This document shows, in pieces, positions 34,112 through 44,306 of a stretch of 55,081 bases of DNA. Positions within the stretch are counted from its first letter, which is position 1; every line of letters starts with the position of its first letter. The position numbers were made by a program, and so were the translations under genes. The stretch covers positions 1-55,081 of the forward strand of contig NZ_BDBQ01000004.1 of assembly GCF_001613065.1 (NCBI RefSeq), given 5' to 3'. Below the pieces are notes generated by a model. It ran no database searches. It was not told the DNA's origin and was given only the letters and a program-made list of their open reading frames with translations. This stretch comes from Nocardia miyunensis NBRC 108239 (GTDB taxonomy: Bacteria; Actinomycetota; Actinomycetes; Mycobacteriales; Mycobacteriaceae).

Positions 34112-36115
34112 ATGACTAGCTCGAAACGTCCGAGGATCGCTCCGATGCGCCACGGAGGGCTGTGGCGCAAACGCCGGCGCCGGCGTGTCGCGATGGCGGG
34201 CGGGATGGCCGTCGCGCTGACCGCCGGAACCGGCGCCCTCTACTGGGCGTGGCCCGATGCGGCGCCGTACCGCACGACCGCGGGCGTGGACGAGGGGCAC
34301 GGTCGCGGAATGAGCCAGTTCGGCGCTTTCGACCAGGCCAAATCGGGGCAGAACGCGGTCGGCATATTGCAGGGCTATTACCCGGGTGCGCAATTGGCCA
34401 CGATCGGGCCGACCATGGTGCGGGTGCGGCTGATGGGCCAGGACAACAAGCCGCTGGACGTCTACTCCGATTCCGGGCTGAGCGTCGCGGGCCGGCGCGT
34501 GCTGCCCGGCCAGGTCGCCCATCTGACGCCGACCTCCGGCGGCGCCGACGTCACCATCCTGTCCGGCTGCGGCGGGGATGTGCTGTGGCAGGGGTCGACC
34601 GCCGATCCCTGGGCCTATCCGATCGCGCCCGGCGTCAACCGTCCGGCGGCCGAACAGCTGAAGATCTGCGGTGCGGGCGGATATCGGGGCGCGCTCGGCG
34701 TCGCCCTGGAGGGGCAGGACATCCGTACGGTCGATCGCGTCGACACCGAGGACTACCTGCGCGGCGTCGTCCCCACCGAGATGTCCGCGGACTGGGCCGA
34801 TCAGGGTGGCGGCGAGGCATTGCGCGCACAGGCGATCGCCGCCCGCTCCTACGCCCTGGCCGAGACCCGCTACCCGTACGCGCAGACCTGCGACACGCAG
34901 GACTGTCAGGCGTATTCGGGGACCAGCCGGGAGGATCCGCGCACGGATGCGGCCGTCCGCGCGACCGCGGGTCAGGTACTGCTGCGCGACGGTCACCTGC
35001 TGCGCAGCGAATACTCCTCGGCCCCCAACGGCGTGCACCCCATGGACGCCGGCATGTTCGAAATCGGCCCGGCCCCAGCCGAATTGACCCCCGGCGACCC
35101 GATCGCCCCCGCCGACCCACCGGCCGCTCCCCAACCCGCGCCCGGCCCCAGCGCCATCGATACCAAATATGCCCAAACAGGCGGTCCCACAGGAATTTTG
35201 GGTGTGGCGCTGGGCCCGGAGTCGCTACTTCCCGGCCACCGCGGCACGTTCCGCTTGTTCCGCAACGGCGTCATCATCGCCACCCCGGCCCTGGGGGCAC
35301 AGGTCGTCGACTTCACCAGACTCCTGCAACTGGCCCCCGGCGTCGCAACCAGCCAGGGCGCCGCAAGCGCCCCCACACCGAACGGCACAACCGACCAGTC
35401 CGCTCAGACGCCCCCCGCCCAGGGCCAACCCACCACGAACTCCGACTCACCCGCCCCGACTCCAGCAGCTCCCGCACCCGTTCCCGCCGCTGCATCGGCT
35501 CCGGCGGTTCCGGCGGTTTCCGCTCCGGCTCCGGCTCCGGCTCCAGCGGATCCTGCTCCGGCCCCGACTCCGGCGGTTCCGGTTCCTGCTGGTATATCGG
35601 CTCCGGCTGCGGCGGTCCCCACTCCCACTCCGGGTGGGGTCTCGGCTCCGGCTCCCGTTCCTGCTGGGGCGTCGGCTCCTGCTGCTGAGGTTCCCGTTCC
35701 TGCTGCGGCGTCGGCTCCGGCGGTTCCGGCTCCCGTTCCCGCCGCAGCATCGTCCCCGACTTCCGCTGCCCCCGTCCCGAATGCAACCCATCCCGCGTCC
35801 GATCCAGCACCTACCCCGGCCGCCCAGGACCCGTCCGCGCAACCGACTGCGGTCGCACAAGCACCGATATCAGCCACACCCACCCGATCAGCCCCGGATG
35901 CGACCGCGCAACCGCCATCTCCGCAGGTCCCGTCGTCCAACGCTGCGACTCCCGGTGCCTCGGCTCCGGCCGCCCCCATCGCCCCGGCCGCCGATTCGCC
36001 GTCGGCCCCGAGCTCCGCGCAGGCCCCGGCGGAACCCGTCCCGGCTGTTCCAGAGGCGGCGTCGCAATCTCCGTCGCCGCAGGTTCCGGGCTCGTCTCCC
36101 TGGATCCGTCCTTGA
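34112..36115 (+). CDS. SpoIID/LytB-domain secreted protein with long Pro/Ala tail
   Basis: 667 residues from the ATG at 34112 (a GTG three bases earlier is also in frame; GGGAG at 34101-34105). A basic N-terminus and single hydrophobic helix (MAGGMAVALTAGTGALYWAW) give export or anchoring. The SpoIID/LytB domain (about 50-310) shows GHGRGMSQFGA, the catalytic-type EDYLRGVVPTEMSADW and ALRAQAIAARSYAL. SpoIID proteins act on glycan strands (lytic transglycosylase) or stimulate amidases, consistent with the divergent amidase gene. After residue ~440 the protein is Pro/Ala/Ser low complexity. Beyond the stop, further out-of-frame copies of the tail are present (see repeat). Confidence 0.9.
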   Translation: MTSSKRPRIAPMRHGGLWRKRRRRRVAMAGGMAVALTAGTGALYWAWPDAAPYRTTAGVDEGHGRGMSQFGAFDQAKSGQNAVGILQGYYPGAQLATIGPTMVRVRLMGQDNKPLDVYSDSGLSVAGRRVLPGQVAHLTPTSGGADVTILSGCGGDVLWQGSTADPWAYPIAPGVNRPAAEQLKICGAGGYRGALGVALEGQDIRTVDRVDTEDYLRGVVPTEMSADWADQGGGEALRAQAIAARSYALAETRYPYAQTCDTQDCQAYSGTSREDPRTDAAVRATAGQVLLRDGHLLRSEYSSAPNGVHPMDAGMFEIGPAPAELTPGDPIAPADPPAAPQPAPGPSAIDTKYAQTGGPTGILGVALGPESLLPGHRGTFRLFRNGVIIATPALGAQVVDFTRLLQLAPGVATSQGAASAPTPNGTTDQSAQTPPAQGQPTTNSDSPAPTPAAPAPVPAAASAPAVPAVSAPAPAPAPADPAPAPTPAVPVPAGISAPAAAVPTPTPGGVSAPAPVPAGASAPAAEVPVPAAASAPAVPAPVPAAASSPTSAAPVPNATHPASDPAPTPAAQDPSAQPTAVAQAPISATPTRSAPDATAQPPSPQVPSSNAATPGASAPAAPIAPAADSPSAPSSAQAPAEPVPAVPEAASQSPSPQVPGSSPWIRP

Positions 36116-36460
36116 CTTCTATCTTGGTGCTTCGGCTCCAACTCCCGGGGTTCCGGGGTCCGTCGTACCGGCCGCCGATGCGCCGTCGGTCACGACCTAC
36201 GCGCAGGCTCCAACTGCCTCAGGTCTTTCGGAGGCTGTGGTGCAAGTGGTGCAATCGCCCGTCGCCGCAGAGGTTCCGGGTTCGTCTGGCTGGGTGCCAC
36301 CCCTGTTTTCGATCTCGGTGCTTCGGCTGCGGGGCGACTCCCGGTCCGGCTCTCATCGCCCGGCCGCGGATGCGAGGTCGGCCCGGGCTCCGCGCACGTT
36401 GCGGTTGCACAACGTCCGGGCGAGTTGCACGGTCCTCGGTTTCGTCTCAGACGGTCGGTA
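35960..36460 (+). repeat. Three tandem diverged copies of the SpoIID gene's 3' end
   Basis: A unit of about 184-192 bp recurs around anchors at 35984, 36168 and 36360, each containing CCGGCCGC(C/G)GAT. Copy 1 is the in-frame C-terminus; copy 2 lies after the stop in the next frame and still reads as protein resembling copy 1 (PAADAPSVTTYAQAP versus PAADSPSAPSSAQAP); copy 3 is decayed. This suggests tandem expansion followed by a frameshift. Confidence 0.7.
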
Positions 36461-36692
36461 CAGATGCGTGCGAGGTGACTCGTATGTGTTCCTGCCCTCC
36501 TGTGATGTCGGCCGGTGACAACCTCGAGCGTGAATATCCACCGTGTGAACCGGGTGTGCAGTTTGGGCCGTAGGCGTGCCGGGTGCGCTTGGGGCACTCG
36601 CATGTTCTCGGGGTGACTTTGCCGAATAAGCCTTGACCTTGACGTAGCGTCAACTTGCATGCTGGTTGCGTCGACGTGATCAGGGGAAACGG
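36116..36692. other. Non-coding region: decayed tail copies and MerR promoter
   Basis: Contains the out-of-frame SpoIID tail copies to about 36460 and then the promoter/operator of the MerR gene. Plus-strand open frames here are Arg/Pro/Cys rich, consistent with out-of-frame reading rather than real genes. Confidence 0.55.
36633..36663 (+). promoter_or_regulatory. MerR-type promoter with palindromic operator
   Basis: -35 TTGACC (36633-36638) and a possible -10 CATGCT (36658-36663) are separated by 19 bp, the long spacer typical of MerR-activated promoters. The spacer contains a perfect dyad TTGACG-TAG-CGTCAA (36639-36653). Predicted autoregulatory site of the adjacent TipAS-type regulator. 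Confidence 0.65.
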
Positions 36693-37460
36693 GTGGTGTT
36701 GGCCGTGGATGAGTGGTCCATTCAGGAGTTGGCGCGGGCGGCGGGGACGACCAGCCGCACGTTGCGACACTACGGGCAGCTCGGGTTGTTGCCGCCCAGC
36801 CGGGTCGGGGCCAATGGCTATCGGTATTACGACCAGGATTCCCTGGTGCGGTTGCAGCGCATCCTGTTGTTGCGCGAGCTCGGCCTCGGCCTGCCAGTCA
36901 TCGCCGAAGTGCTTGCGGGGGAACAGGATACGGCGGCCGCATTGCGAACGCATCTGGAACTGCTGTACCAGCAGCGGGATCGGATCGCGCGGCAGATCGC
37001 GTCGGTGCACACGACATTGCGCAAGACGGAAGCAGGTGAGCCGCTCATGGCGGAGGAGACATTCGACGGATTCGACCACAGCCGATACAAGGACGAGGTG
37101 ATCGAACGCTGGGGCAAGGAGGCGTACGAGAACAGCGATGCCTGGTGGCGCTCGATGAGCGCGGCGGATCGCAAGAAGTTCCAGCAGACCCATCTGGACA
37201 TCGCCGCCGACTACGGCCGGGCGCATTCCACCGGTCTGGCGCCGGACAGTGCGCAGGTACAGGCGATCGCGCAACGGCACTACGACTGGATCACCACGGG
37301 CTGGGGCGGTGAGCAGCCCGATGCCTGCGCCTTCACCGGCCTCGGCGACATGTACGTCGCGGACCCGCGTTTCGCCGCGAATTACGACAAGCATGGTGAG
37401 GGCACGACCGAATTCGTCCGTGACGCGATGTACGCATACGCCGAAAACCGTTTGCATTAG
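36693..37460 (+). CDS. MerR family regulator with TipAS ligand-binding domain
   Basis: 255 residues from the GTG at 36693 (GTG 36696 and 36705 are alternatives; AGGGGA sits 5-8 nt upstream of the first two). The N-terminal winged helix-turn-helix WSIQELARAAGTTSRTLRHY and the wing NGYRYYD are MerR hallmarks; a dimerising coiled coil follows (LRTHLELLYQQRDRIARQ). The C-terminal ~130 residues match the TipAS antibiotic-recognition domain (EVIERWGKEAYENSDAWWRSM, HYDWITTGWGG, MYVADPRFAANYD). TipA-type regulators bind thiopeptides or other drugs and activate their own promoter; the dyad in a 19-bp spacer upstream agrees. No efflux gene is adjacent. Confidence 0.93.
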   Translation: MVLAVDEWSIQELARAAGTTSRTLRHYGQLGLLPPSRVGANGYRYYDQDSLVRLQRILLLRELGLGLPVIAEVLAGEQDTAAALRTHLELLYQQRDRIARQIASVHTTLRKTEAGEPLMAEETFDGFDHSRYKDEVIERWGKEAYENSDAWWRSMSAADRKKFQQTHLDIAADYGRAHSTGLAPDSAQVQAIAQRHYDWITTGWGGEQPDACAFTGLGDMYVADPRFAANYDKHGEGTTEFVRDAMYAYAENRLH

Positions 37461-37921
37461 CGGTGATTCGCGTTCATCCGGTACAGATCCCACAGGAGAT
37501 GGATGGAGCTGCCCGGATATCGCAGGGCGACTCTTCCGGTGGCAACTCGATTGCCGTCGATTCGAATAAACTGGGGAACAGAGGATTTCGTCATACGCGC
37601 CGATCACGGTCGAATATCCCTGGGGGATGCCGGATTTCTGCGCGTCGGCGATCATCGATCGGGGTTCCGGGATGGTTTGCGCTCGGTCCGGATTGATGGA
37701 TAGGTGAATATCATTGGTGGCGAACGAGTTTCACCTCAGCAGGCGGAAGTGGCCGTCGCCCGGTCGGCAGCGTTCACTCGCCGGTGATTTCGACGCCGGG
37801 GGCGATTTCGCAGTAATCCCGCACAGCTCGGATACCTTCTGTGTAGGGAATTTTCGGGTCGCCCGGGGCAAGCGTGCGCGGTAGAGTTCGCGCCCGAGAT
37901 CAGGGGAGGAAAGGAAATCCG
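37461..37921. other. Intergenic region, possible gene relic
   Basis: No supported complete gene. On the minus strand a short frame ending at the stop 37774-37776 reads [19 protein letters not shown] and is protein-like, but it has no start codon upstream before an in-frame stop, so at most it is a 3' relic. The plus-strand promoter of the 37922 gene lies at the right end (TAGAGT near 37881). Confidence 0.4.
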
Positions 37922-38701
37922 ATGAGCTACCCATACGGCCAGCCAGGTTACGGCGGCGGTCAGCCTCAACCCTATGGCCAGCAGCCGGGCTATGCACAGC
38001 AGCCCGGATATCCACCGCAGCAGGGTTATCCACAACAGGGCTACCCGCAGCAAACTGGTTATCCGCAGCAGCCGGGTTATCCCCAGCAGCCGGGAGTGCC
38101 TCAGCCGCAGGGGTATCCCCAACAGCCGGGAATGCCTCAGCCGCAGGGTTTTCCCCAACAGTTCGGTAATGCACAGCCGTCCACCGGCGGCGGTACGGCG
38201 ATCACTGCGGGTGTGCTTGCGATCGCGCTCGCCGTGCTCGGCATCATCGGGATCGTCGTCACCCTGAACGCCATGAGTGACGCGCAGGCGGCCATCGACA
38301 GCCTCAACAGCACGGTCGATTCGATGAACAGCCAGTACGGGACCAGCGTCAGCTCGCACCACGATTTCGACGCGGGCGGTTACTACTTCGGAGTGGTCAT
38401 CGAGGCCATCATCGCCGTGCTGTTCCTCATCGGCGGATTCCTGCTGCTCAGACACAAGAACGGCGGGCGGATCATGCTGGCCGTGCTGTCCGGCCTCGGC
38501 GTGGTCGGCGGTCTGATCGGCATGATCATCGGATTCGCCTCCGGCGTACCGGCCTCGGCGGCGTTCTCCGTTCCCGGACTGGTGATCGTCGTCGTGATGC
38601 TCTTCCTGACCCTGTCCGCCTCTACGAAGCGCTGGTGCGGCGTGCGGCCGCCCCAGCCTCCGCAGATCAACTACGCGCCGCCTCAGTACCCGCGCTACTG
38701 A
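37922..38701 (+). CDS. Four-helix membrane protein with N-terminal Gln/Pro/Gly/Tyr repeats
   Basis: 259 residues starting [17 protein letters not shown]; the ATG is preceded by GGGAGGAAAGG. The first ~85 residues are [13 protein letters not shown] repeats, a flexible cytoplasmic or sticky region seen in many actinobacterial membrane proteins. Four hydrophobic segments follow (near 93-115, 155-177, 187-210 and 215-235). The plan (YPQ-rich N-terminus, four helices) is like the protein at 29002 but with the low-complexity part on the other end. Function unknown. A perfect palindrome 22 nt past the stop probably terminates it. Confidence 0.8.
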   Translation: MSYPYGQPGYGGGQPQPYGQQPGYAQQPGYPPQQGYPQQGYPQQTGYPQQPGYPQQPGVPQPQGYPQQPGMPQPQGFPQQFGNAQPSTGGGTAITAGVLAIALAVLGIIGIVVTLNAMSDAQAAIDSLNSTVDSMNSQYGTSVSSHHDFDAGGYYFGVVIEAIIAVLFLIGGFLLLRHKNGGRIMLAVLSGLGVVGGLIGMIIGFASGVPASAAFSVPGLVIVVVMLFLTLSASTKRWCGVRPPQPPQINYAPPQYPRY

Positions 38702-38723
38702 TCAGCAGAGCAACGAAATGCCA

Positions 38724-38757
38724 ACTCGGGCACAGGATCGCGATCCTGTGCCCGAGT
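38724..38757. terminator. Perfect 34-nt palindrome, probable terminator
   Basis: Each 17-nt arm (ACTCGGGCACAGGATCG and its complement) pairs fully; the centre is TCGCGA. It begins 22 nt after the stop at 38701 and lacks a T-run. Being symmetric, it could also serve the convergent gene ending at 39024. Confidence 0.6.
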
Positions 38758-38893
38758 CGATTCCGATGCCGGAACACGTGCGACGCGTCCGAACCGGCAA
38801 CCGCCGTGCCGGTCGTGCGGAATATGCTTCGACAGAGCTGAATTCGGCGCTCGGCGCGGTAGAGTTCGCATCCGAAGATCTGGAGGGGGAGAT

Positions 38894-38995
38894 ATGATCT
38901 CGTGCGCGTACTGGGCCGGGCGCGCGGGCCGCCGCCCGACGCGGCGCCACGCTCGATTGATCACGCATCCCGGTGGTACACGGGCGGATTCATGA
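38894..38995 (+). CDS. Possible 33-residue small protein
   Basis: An ATG at 38894 follows GGAGGGGGAGAT, a strong ribosome-binding site, and a promoter-leader nearly identical to that of the 37922 gene. The 33-residue product (MISCAYWAGRAGRRP start) is Arg-rich with no known motif. It may be a real small gene or the relic of a duplicated gene whose body was lost. Only the strong upstream signals argue for it. Confidence 0.25.
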   Translation: MISCAYWAGRAGRRPTRRHARLITHPGGTRADS

Positions 38996-39023
38996 TCAAC
39001 GGGTGATTCGATACCGCGAGAGC

Positions 39024-39563
39024 CTATGCCGGGCACATGGTTTGGGTGATCCCGCGCAGAATGGGCGCGCCGTAGCGGACGGGGGCGAAGGCGAGAGTCA
39101 ACCCGGTTGTCGCGCAGGAACTCTCGCAGCCCCGCCGCGTCGCTGTCGAGGGCGGCGCGGTCGATGGGCACTTCACGCCGCTGAACACGCCGCCGACGAT
39201 GAAGCTCAGGAAGAACCCGGCCGTGGGCACCAGCCCCGCGATCACCTGCGCCGGAATCTTCACGATCCGGGTGGTCAGGATGAACACCTCGATGACGTCG
39301 TTCACCGTCAGGCGCGAGACCGACATCGTGTGATCCAGCCGCCTGGTGCGGACCGCGTCGAGTCCGTTGACCAGATAGGTGACGACGTCGTCGAACGTGG
39401 GTGAGCCGTGCCCGCAGGCGCCGGATGCGTCGGCGACGGGGACCGCGGCCAGCGCGCCGGATGCGCCGGCATGCGCGGGCGAGGGCGTCAGCAGGCCCGC
39501 GGCGAGCGCCGCCGACACCACGAGCGCGCCGAACAACGGGGTGAGGGGGCTGGTGATCCGCAT
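39024..39563 (-). CDS. Secreted protein, unknown function
   Basis: 179 residues from the ATG at 39563 (MRITSPLTPLFGAL); an upstream ATG at 39605 would add a non-hydrophobic leader. A clear signal peptide ends at SPAHA, giving a mature protein of about 148 residues. The mature part has five cysteines (ACGHGS, VKCPS, RGCESSC, TMCPA) and a hydrophobic stretch (QVIAGLVPTAGFFLSFIVGGVF) that may be membrane-associated. It occupies the position of the secreted Erp/PirG gene of mycobacteria between the amidase and glf, but has no PGLTS repeats and I see no homology. Function unknown. Confidence 0.75.
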   Translation of the reverse strand: MRITSPLTPLFGALVVSAALAAGLLTPSPAHAGASGALAAVPVADASGACGHGSPTFDDVVTYLVNGLDAVRTRRLDHTMSVSRLTVNDVIEVFILTTRIVKIPAQVIAGLVPTAGFFLSFIVGGVFSGVKCPSTAPPSTATRRGCESSCATTGLTLAFAPVRYGAPILRGITQTMCPA

Positions 39564-39613
39564 GAGGGGTCTTTCGGTCGCGCTGAAGCGCGGCGCCATT
39601 GCCACGACAATGA

Positions 39614-40993
<1,380 letters not shown>

Positions 40994-41034
40994 TCCGCGC
41001 ACGCGGCGGCGGCGGCGGCCGAGCAGGAAGTGAA

Positions 41035-42225
41035 TTAACGGCTCTGCTGCCTGACGGCAAGAAGATCTCCAGCTCGGATCGCAACCGAAACCGCCCCCGA
41101 AGGAGGTGAATCCGATTGTCTTACATCTTCGACACTGACGTGGCCCCGTTCTGCCACGGCCAGAATCACTCTGGCAGCGTTCCGGTCCCGATCGTCGCGG
41201 AAGCCGCAACTCTCGCACCGGAAGTCTCGTTCGTGCAGTTCGAGTCTTTGCTTGGCTCTCGCAAAGCAGGAACTGCACGTCATCGTCGTGTAAGCGGGCC
41301 GGACCATCACCACCTTCCGCCCGGCCCGCACGGCACGCTGAACAAGCTCGCGTTTCACTGCACCGACTGCCGCGTCGGCGGCTTTGCGGGCCATGGTGGA
41401 CTTCGCCAGGAACAGCGGTTCGAAGTCCTCGACAGCGATCAGATCATGGCGATCGACAACGCGTTTCGCCCAGACTCGCGACGAGTGGACGGTTTGCCGG
41501 GCGGCTTTCTTCAACAGTCGAGCAGCCTCGCGTTTGGCTTGTGCATAGCCTCTGGATTGCGCTCGGCCCTTACGGTGCCGTCGGGCCATCTTCCGTTGTG
41601 CCCTCGCCAACTCCGCAGCGCACCGTCGCCGATGGCCGGAATGCGGCAGGTCGAACGTGGGATCGGTGGCGGTCGCCGTGGTGGACACACCCCAGTCGAT
41701 CCCGATACCGCCGTGCCCGGACGGGTGGACCTGGATCTCGCGGCGCACGACGAACGAGGCATACCAGTGACCGAGGCTGTCGCGGTAGACCCGCACCGAC
41801 GTGGGCGGCGAGGGGAGTTCCCGCGACCACACCACCGGAATGGTGAGACCCCTGGGCAGCGCCAAACGGCCATCTCGGATCGAGAAGCCGCGAGTCGTGT
41901 ATTGCAGCGACGGCAGGGACGTCTTGCGGGATTTGGCACTCGGACGGCCACGGCCTTTCACCTTGAACGAGTGGTCCAGCGACTGCGCGTAGTCGCGCAG
42001 CGTCTGCTGCTGGGCGACCTGCGAACCGTCACGCAACCATGGCAGCTTCGCCCGCGCTTCGGTAAGCAGCTTCCCCAGCCGTGCGAACGTCGGTTTCCGA
42101 CCGGATTTCTGCTGGTGCACGGCTTCGTTCCACAGCCACCGGCAGCGGCCCCATTCGGCCAGCAACGCTTCCTCGGCAGTGCCCCCGGGCCTGAGCCGGT
42201 ACGTGTACCGCACCACCTCATTCAT
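41035..42225 (-). mobile_element. tnpB: TnpB-type element (IS605/IS1341-like, no TnpA) between glf and glfT2
   Basis: The coding region of 396 residues encodes an RNA-guided-nuclease TnpB (OrfB). All RuvC acidic residues are present: Asp177 in GIGIDWG, Glu266 in IAVEDF, Asp347 in DDRDRNAA. A zinc ribbon CSSC...CESC lies between them. The N-terminus YTYRLRPGGTAEEALLAEW and WLWNEAVHQQ are typical. No TnpA transposase is nearby, and I cannot place the element ends: 41 bp separate its stop from the glf stop and 98 bp its start from glfT2. Its guide RNA is expected to overlap the 3' end of the gene and run toward glf. It is antisense to the flanking operon. Confidence 0.92.
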
Positions 42226-42323
42226 TCGAACATACTATCGAAAGATGTTGCTATGTATCAACAGCGACACCTCCGCTCTACCCTCTCTGTTGTGAACGAC
42301 GGAGTATCCAAGGCGGACAATCG

Positions 42324-44306
42324 GTGACCGCACAAGCGACCCTGGAACAGATGCCCACTCACACTCGCGCGATCTCGCTGCTACAGCGGGTCATCCTGCC
42401 GCGTCCGGGCGAACCGCTCGACGTGCGCACCCTCTACCTGGAGGAGTCGGAGACCAACGCCCGTCGCGCACACGCGGTCTCACGCACCTCGCTGTCGATC
42501 GGCGCGGAGTCCGAGGTCTCGTTCTGCACCTACTTCAACGCGGTTCCGGCCAGTTACTGGCGGCGCTGGAGTGTGCTGAACTCGGTGGTGCTGCGGCTCG
42601 AGCTGTCCGGCCACGGCCGGGTGGACGTGTACCGGTCCAAGGCCGACGGATCGCGAATTCACGTGCAGGGCAATGAATTCGGCACGATGCCCGCCGATCC
42701 GGCGCAGGGCGACGCCGAGCAGGCCGCCGGAATCGCCACGGAGTCGGTGGAATTCGAGGTCGAGCTGGCCCCGTTCGAGGACGGCGGCTGGATCTGGTTC
42801 GACATCACCACCGATTCGGCGGTCGAATTGCGCAGCGGCGGTTGGTACGCGCCGATCGAGGCGCCCGGCGCGGGCACCATCGCGGTCGGCATGCCCACCT
42901 TCAACCGTCCCGGCGACGCGGTGAAAACCATTGCCGCCCTTGGCTCGGACCCGCTGGTGCTGGAGAAGATCCGCGCGGTCATCATTCCGGACCAGGGCAC
43001 CCGCAAGGTCGTCGACGAACCCGGATTCGCCGAAGCCGCTGTGCCGCTGGGTGATCGGCTGGCCTTCCACAACCAGCCCAACCTGGGCGGATCCGGCGGA
43101 TACAGCCGGGTCATGTACGAGGCGTTGAAGACCACCGACGCCGAGTACATCGTCTACATGGACGACGACATCGAGATCGAGCCGGACTGCATCCTGCGCG
43201 CCCTGGCCTTCTCCCGGTTCGCCCGCTCGCCCATTCTCACCGGCGGCCAGATGCTCAACCTGCAGGAACGTTCGCATCTGCACACCATGGGCGAGGTGGT
43301 GGACCGCTCCATCTTCATGTGGACCGCCGCCCCGAACGTGGAATACGACCACGACTTCTCCAAGAATCCGCTGCGCGACCGCGACAACTCCAAGCTGCTG
43401 CACCGCCGCATCGACGTGGATTTCAACGGCTGGTGGACCTGCGTCATCCCGCGCAAGGTCGCCGAGGAACTCGGCCAGCCGCTGCCGCTGTTCCTGAAGT
43501 GGGACGACGTCGAATACGGTTTGCGCGCACGCGAACACGGCTATCCGACGGTCACCCTGCCGGGTGCGGCGGTCTGGCACATGGCCTGGTCCGACAAGGA
43601 CGACGCGATCGACTGGCAGGCGTACTTCCATCTGCGCAATCGCCTGGTCGTGGCCTCCCTGCACCTGCCCAACGACGGCCGTCCGATGGTGGTCAACACC
43701 ATCAAGGCGACGCTGAAACACCTGCTGTGCCTGGAGTATTCGACGGTCGCCATCCAGAACGAGGCGATCCGCGACTACCTCGCCGGACCCGACAAGCTGT
43801 TCGGCCTGCTGCCCACCGCGCTGGGCAAGGTGCACGCCATGCGCAAGGAATTCCCCGACGCGGTGACCCTGCCCTCCTCCACCGAACTGCCGCTGGCCTC
43901 GCACGCCGAGGTCGGCGCGGTCGGCGAACCGGGCAATCCGATCGCCAAGGTGGCGCGCCTGGGTAAAGGCCTGTTGCACAACGTCCGCAAGGCCAACCCG
44001 AAGCACCACGAGACTCCGCAGCTGAACGTCCCCACGCTCGACGCGCGCTGGTTCCTGCTCTCGCAGGTGGACGGCGTCACCGTGACCACGGCCGACGGCC
44101 GCGGCGTGGTGTACCGCAAGCGCGATCCGCGCAAGGCGCTCGAGCTGTTCAAGGAAGCCATGCGGTTGCGCCGGGAACTGGCCGAGCGTTTCCCCGAGGT
44201 GCGCAACCAGTATCGTGCGGCGCACGCGAAGCTGACCAGCACCGCGGCCTGGGAGGACGCCTTCGGCATCGGCCAGGCCGCGAGCAAACAGGAGAACCCG
44301 AAATGA
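42324..44306 (+). CDS. glfT2: Galactofuranosyltransferase GlfT2
   Basis: 660 residues (mycobacterial form about 637). Polymerises the galactan of arabinogalactan by adding alternating beta-1,5 and beta-1,6 galactofuranose from UDP-Galf. N-terminal beta-rich domain starts SLLQRVILPRPGEPLDVRTL; the GT-A domain carries the metal-binding DDD (280-282, YMDDDIEIE) and the catalytic WDDVEY (Asp394, Asp395); HMAWSDKDDAIDWQAYFHLRN is highly conserved. GTG at 42324 with AAGGCGG about 10 nt upstream. The inserted tnpB separates it from glf, so it may now need its own promoter. The stop overlaps the PAP2 ATG. Confidence 0.97.
   Translation: MTAQATLEQMPTHTRAISLLQRVILPRPGEPLDVRTLYLEESETNARRAHAVSRTSLSIGAESEVSFCTYFNAVPASYWRRWSVLNSVVLRLELSGHGRVDVYRSKADGSRIHVQGNEFGTMPADPAQGDAEQAAGIATESVEFEVELAPFEDGGWIWFDITTDSAVELRSGGWYAPIEAPGAGTIAVGMPTFNRPGDAVKTIAALGSDPLVLEKIRAVIIPDQGTRKVVDEPGFAEAAVPLGDRLAFHNQPNLGGSGGYSRVMYEALKTTDAEYIVYMDDDIEIEPDCILRALAFSRFARSPILTGGQMLNLQERSHLHTMGEVVDRSIFMWTAAPNVEYDHDFSKNPLRDRDNSKLLHRRIDVDFNGWWTCVIPRKVAEELGQPLPLFLKWDDVEYGLRAREHGYPTVTLPGAAVWHMAWSDKDDAIDWQAYFHLRNRLVVASLHLPNDGRPMVVNTIKATLKHLLCLEYSTVAIQNEAIRDYLAGPDKLFGLLPTALGKVHAMRKEFPDAVTLPSSTELPLASHAEVGAVGEPGNPIAKVARLGKGLLHNVRKANPKHHETPQLNVPTLDARWFLLSQVDGVTVTTADGRGVVYRKRDPRKALELFKEAMRLRRELAERFPEVRNQYRAAHAKLTSTAAWEDAFGIGQAASKQENPK

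Larger units (their letters stand above)
38702..39023. other. Intergenic region: terminator, duplicated promoter-leader, tiny ORF
   Basis: Holds the perfect palindrome 38724-38757, a second copy of the promoter/leader seen before 37922 (from 38854), and a 33-codon frame behind a strong ribosome site. No larger gene seen. Confidence 0.55.

Noticed and set aside
36112..36573. 153-codon plus-strand ORF after the SpoIID gene
   Set aside because: Arg/Cys/Pro-rich reading of decayed tail copies; the more protein-like frame is a different one with no start codon.
42480..44225. 581-codon frame antisense to glfT2
   Set aside because: His/Arg/Gln/Gly-rich shadow translation without motifs; the plus strand is unmistakably GlfT2.
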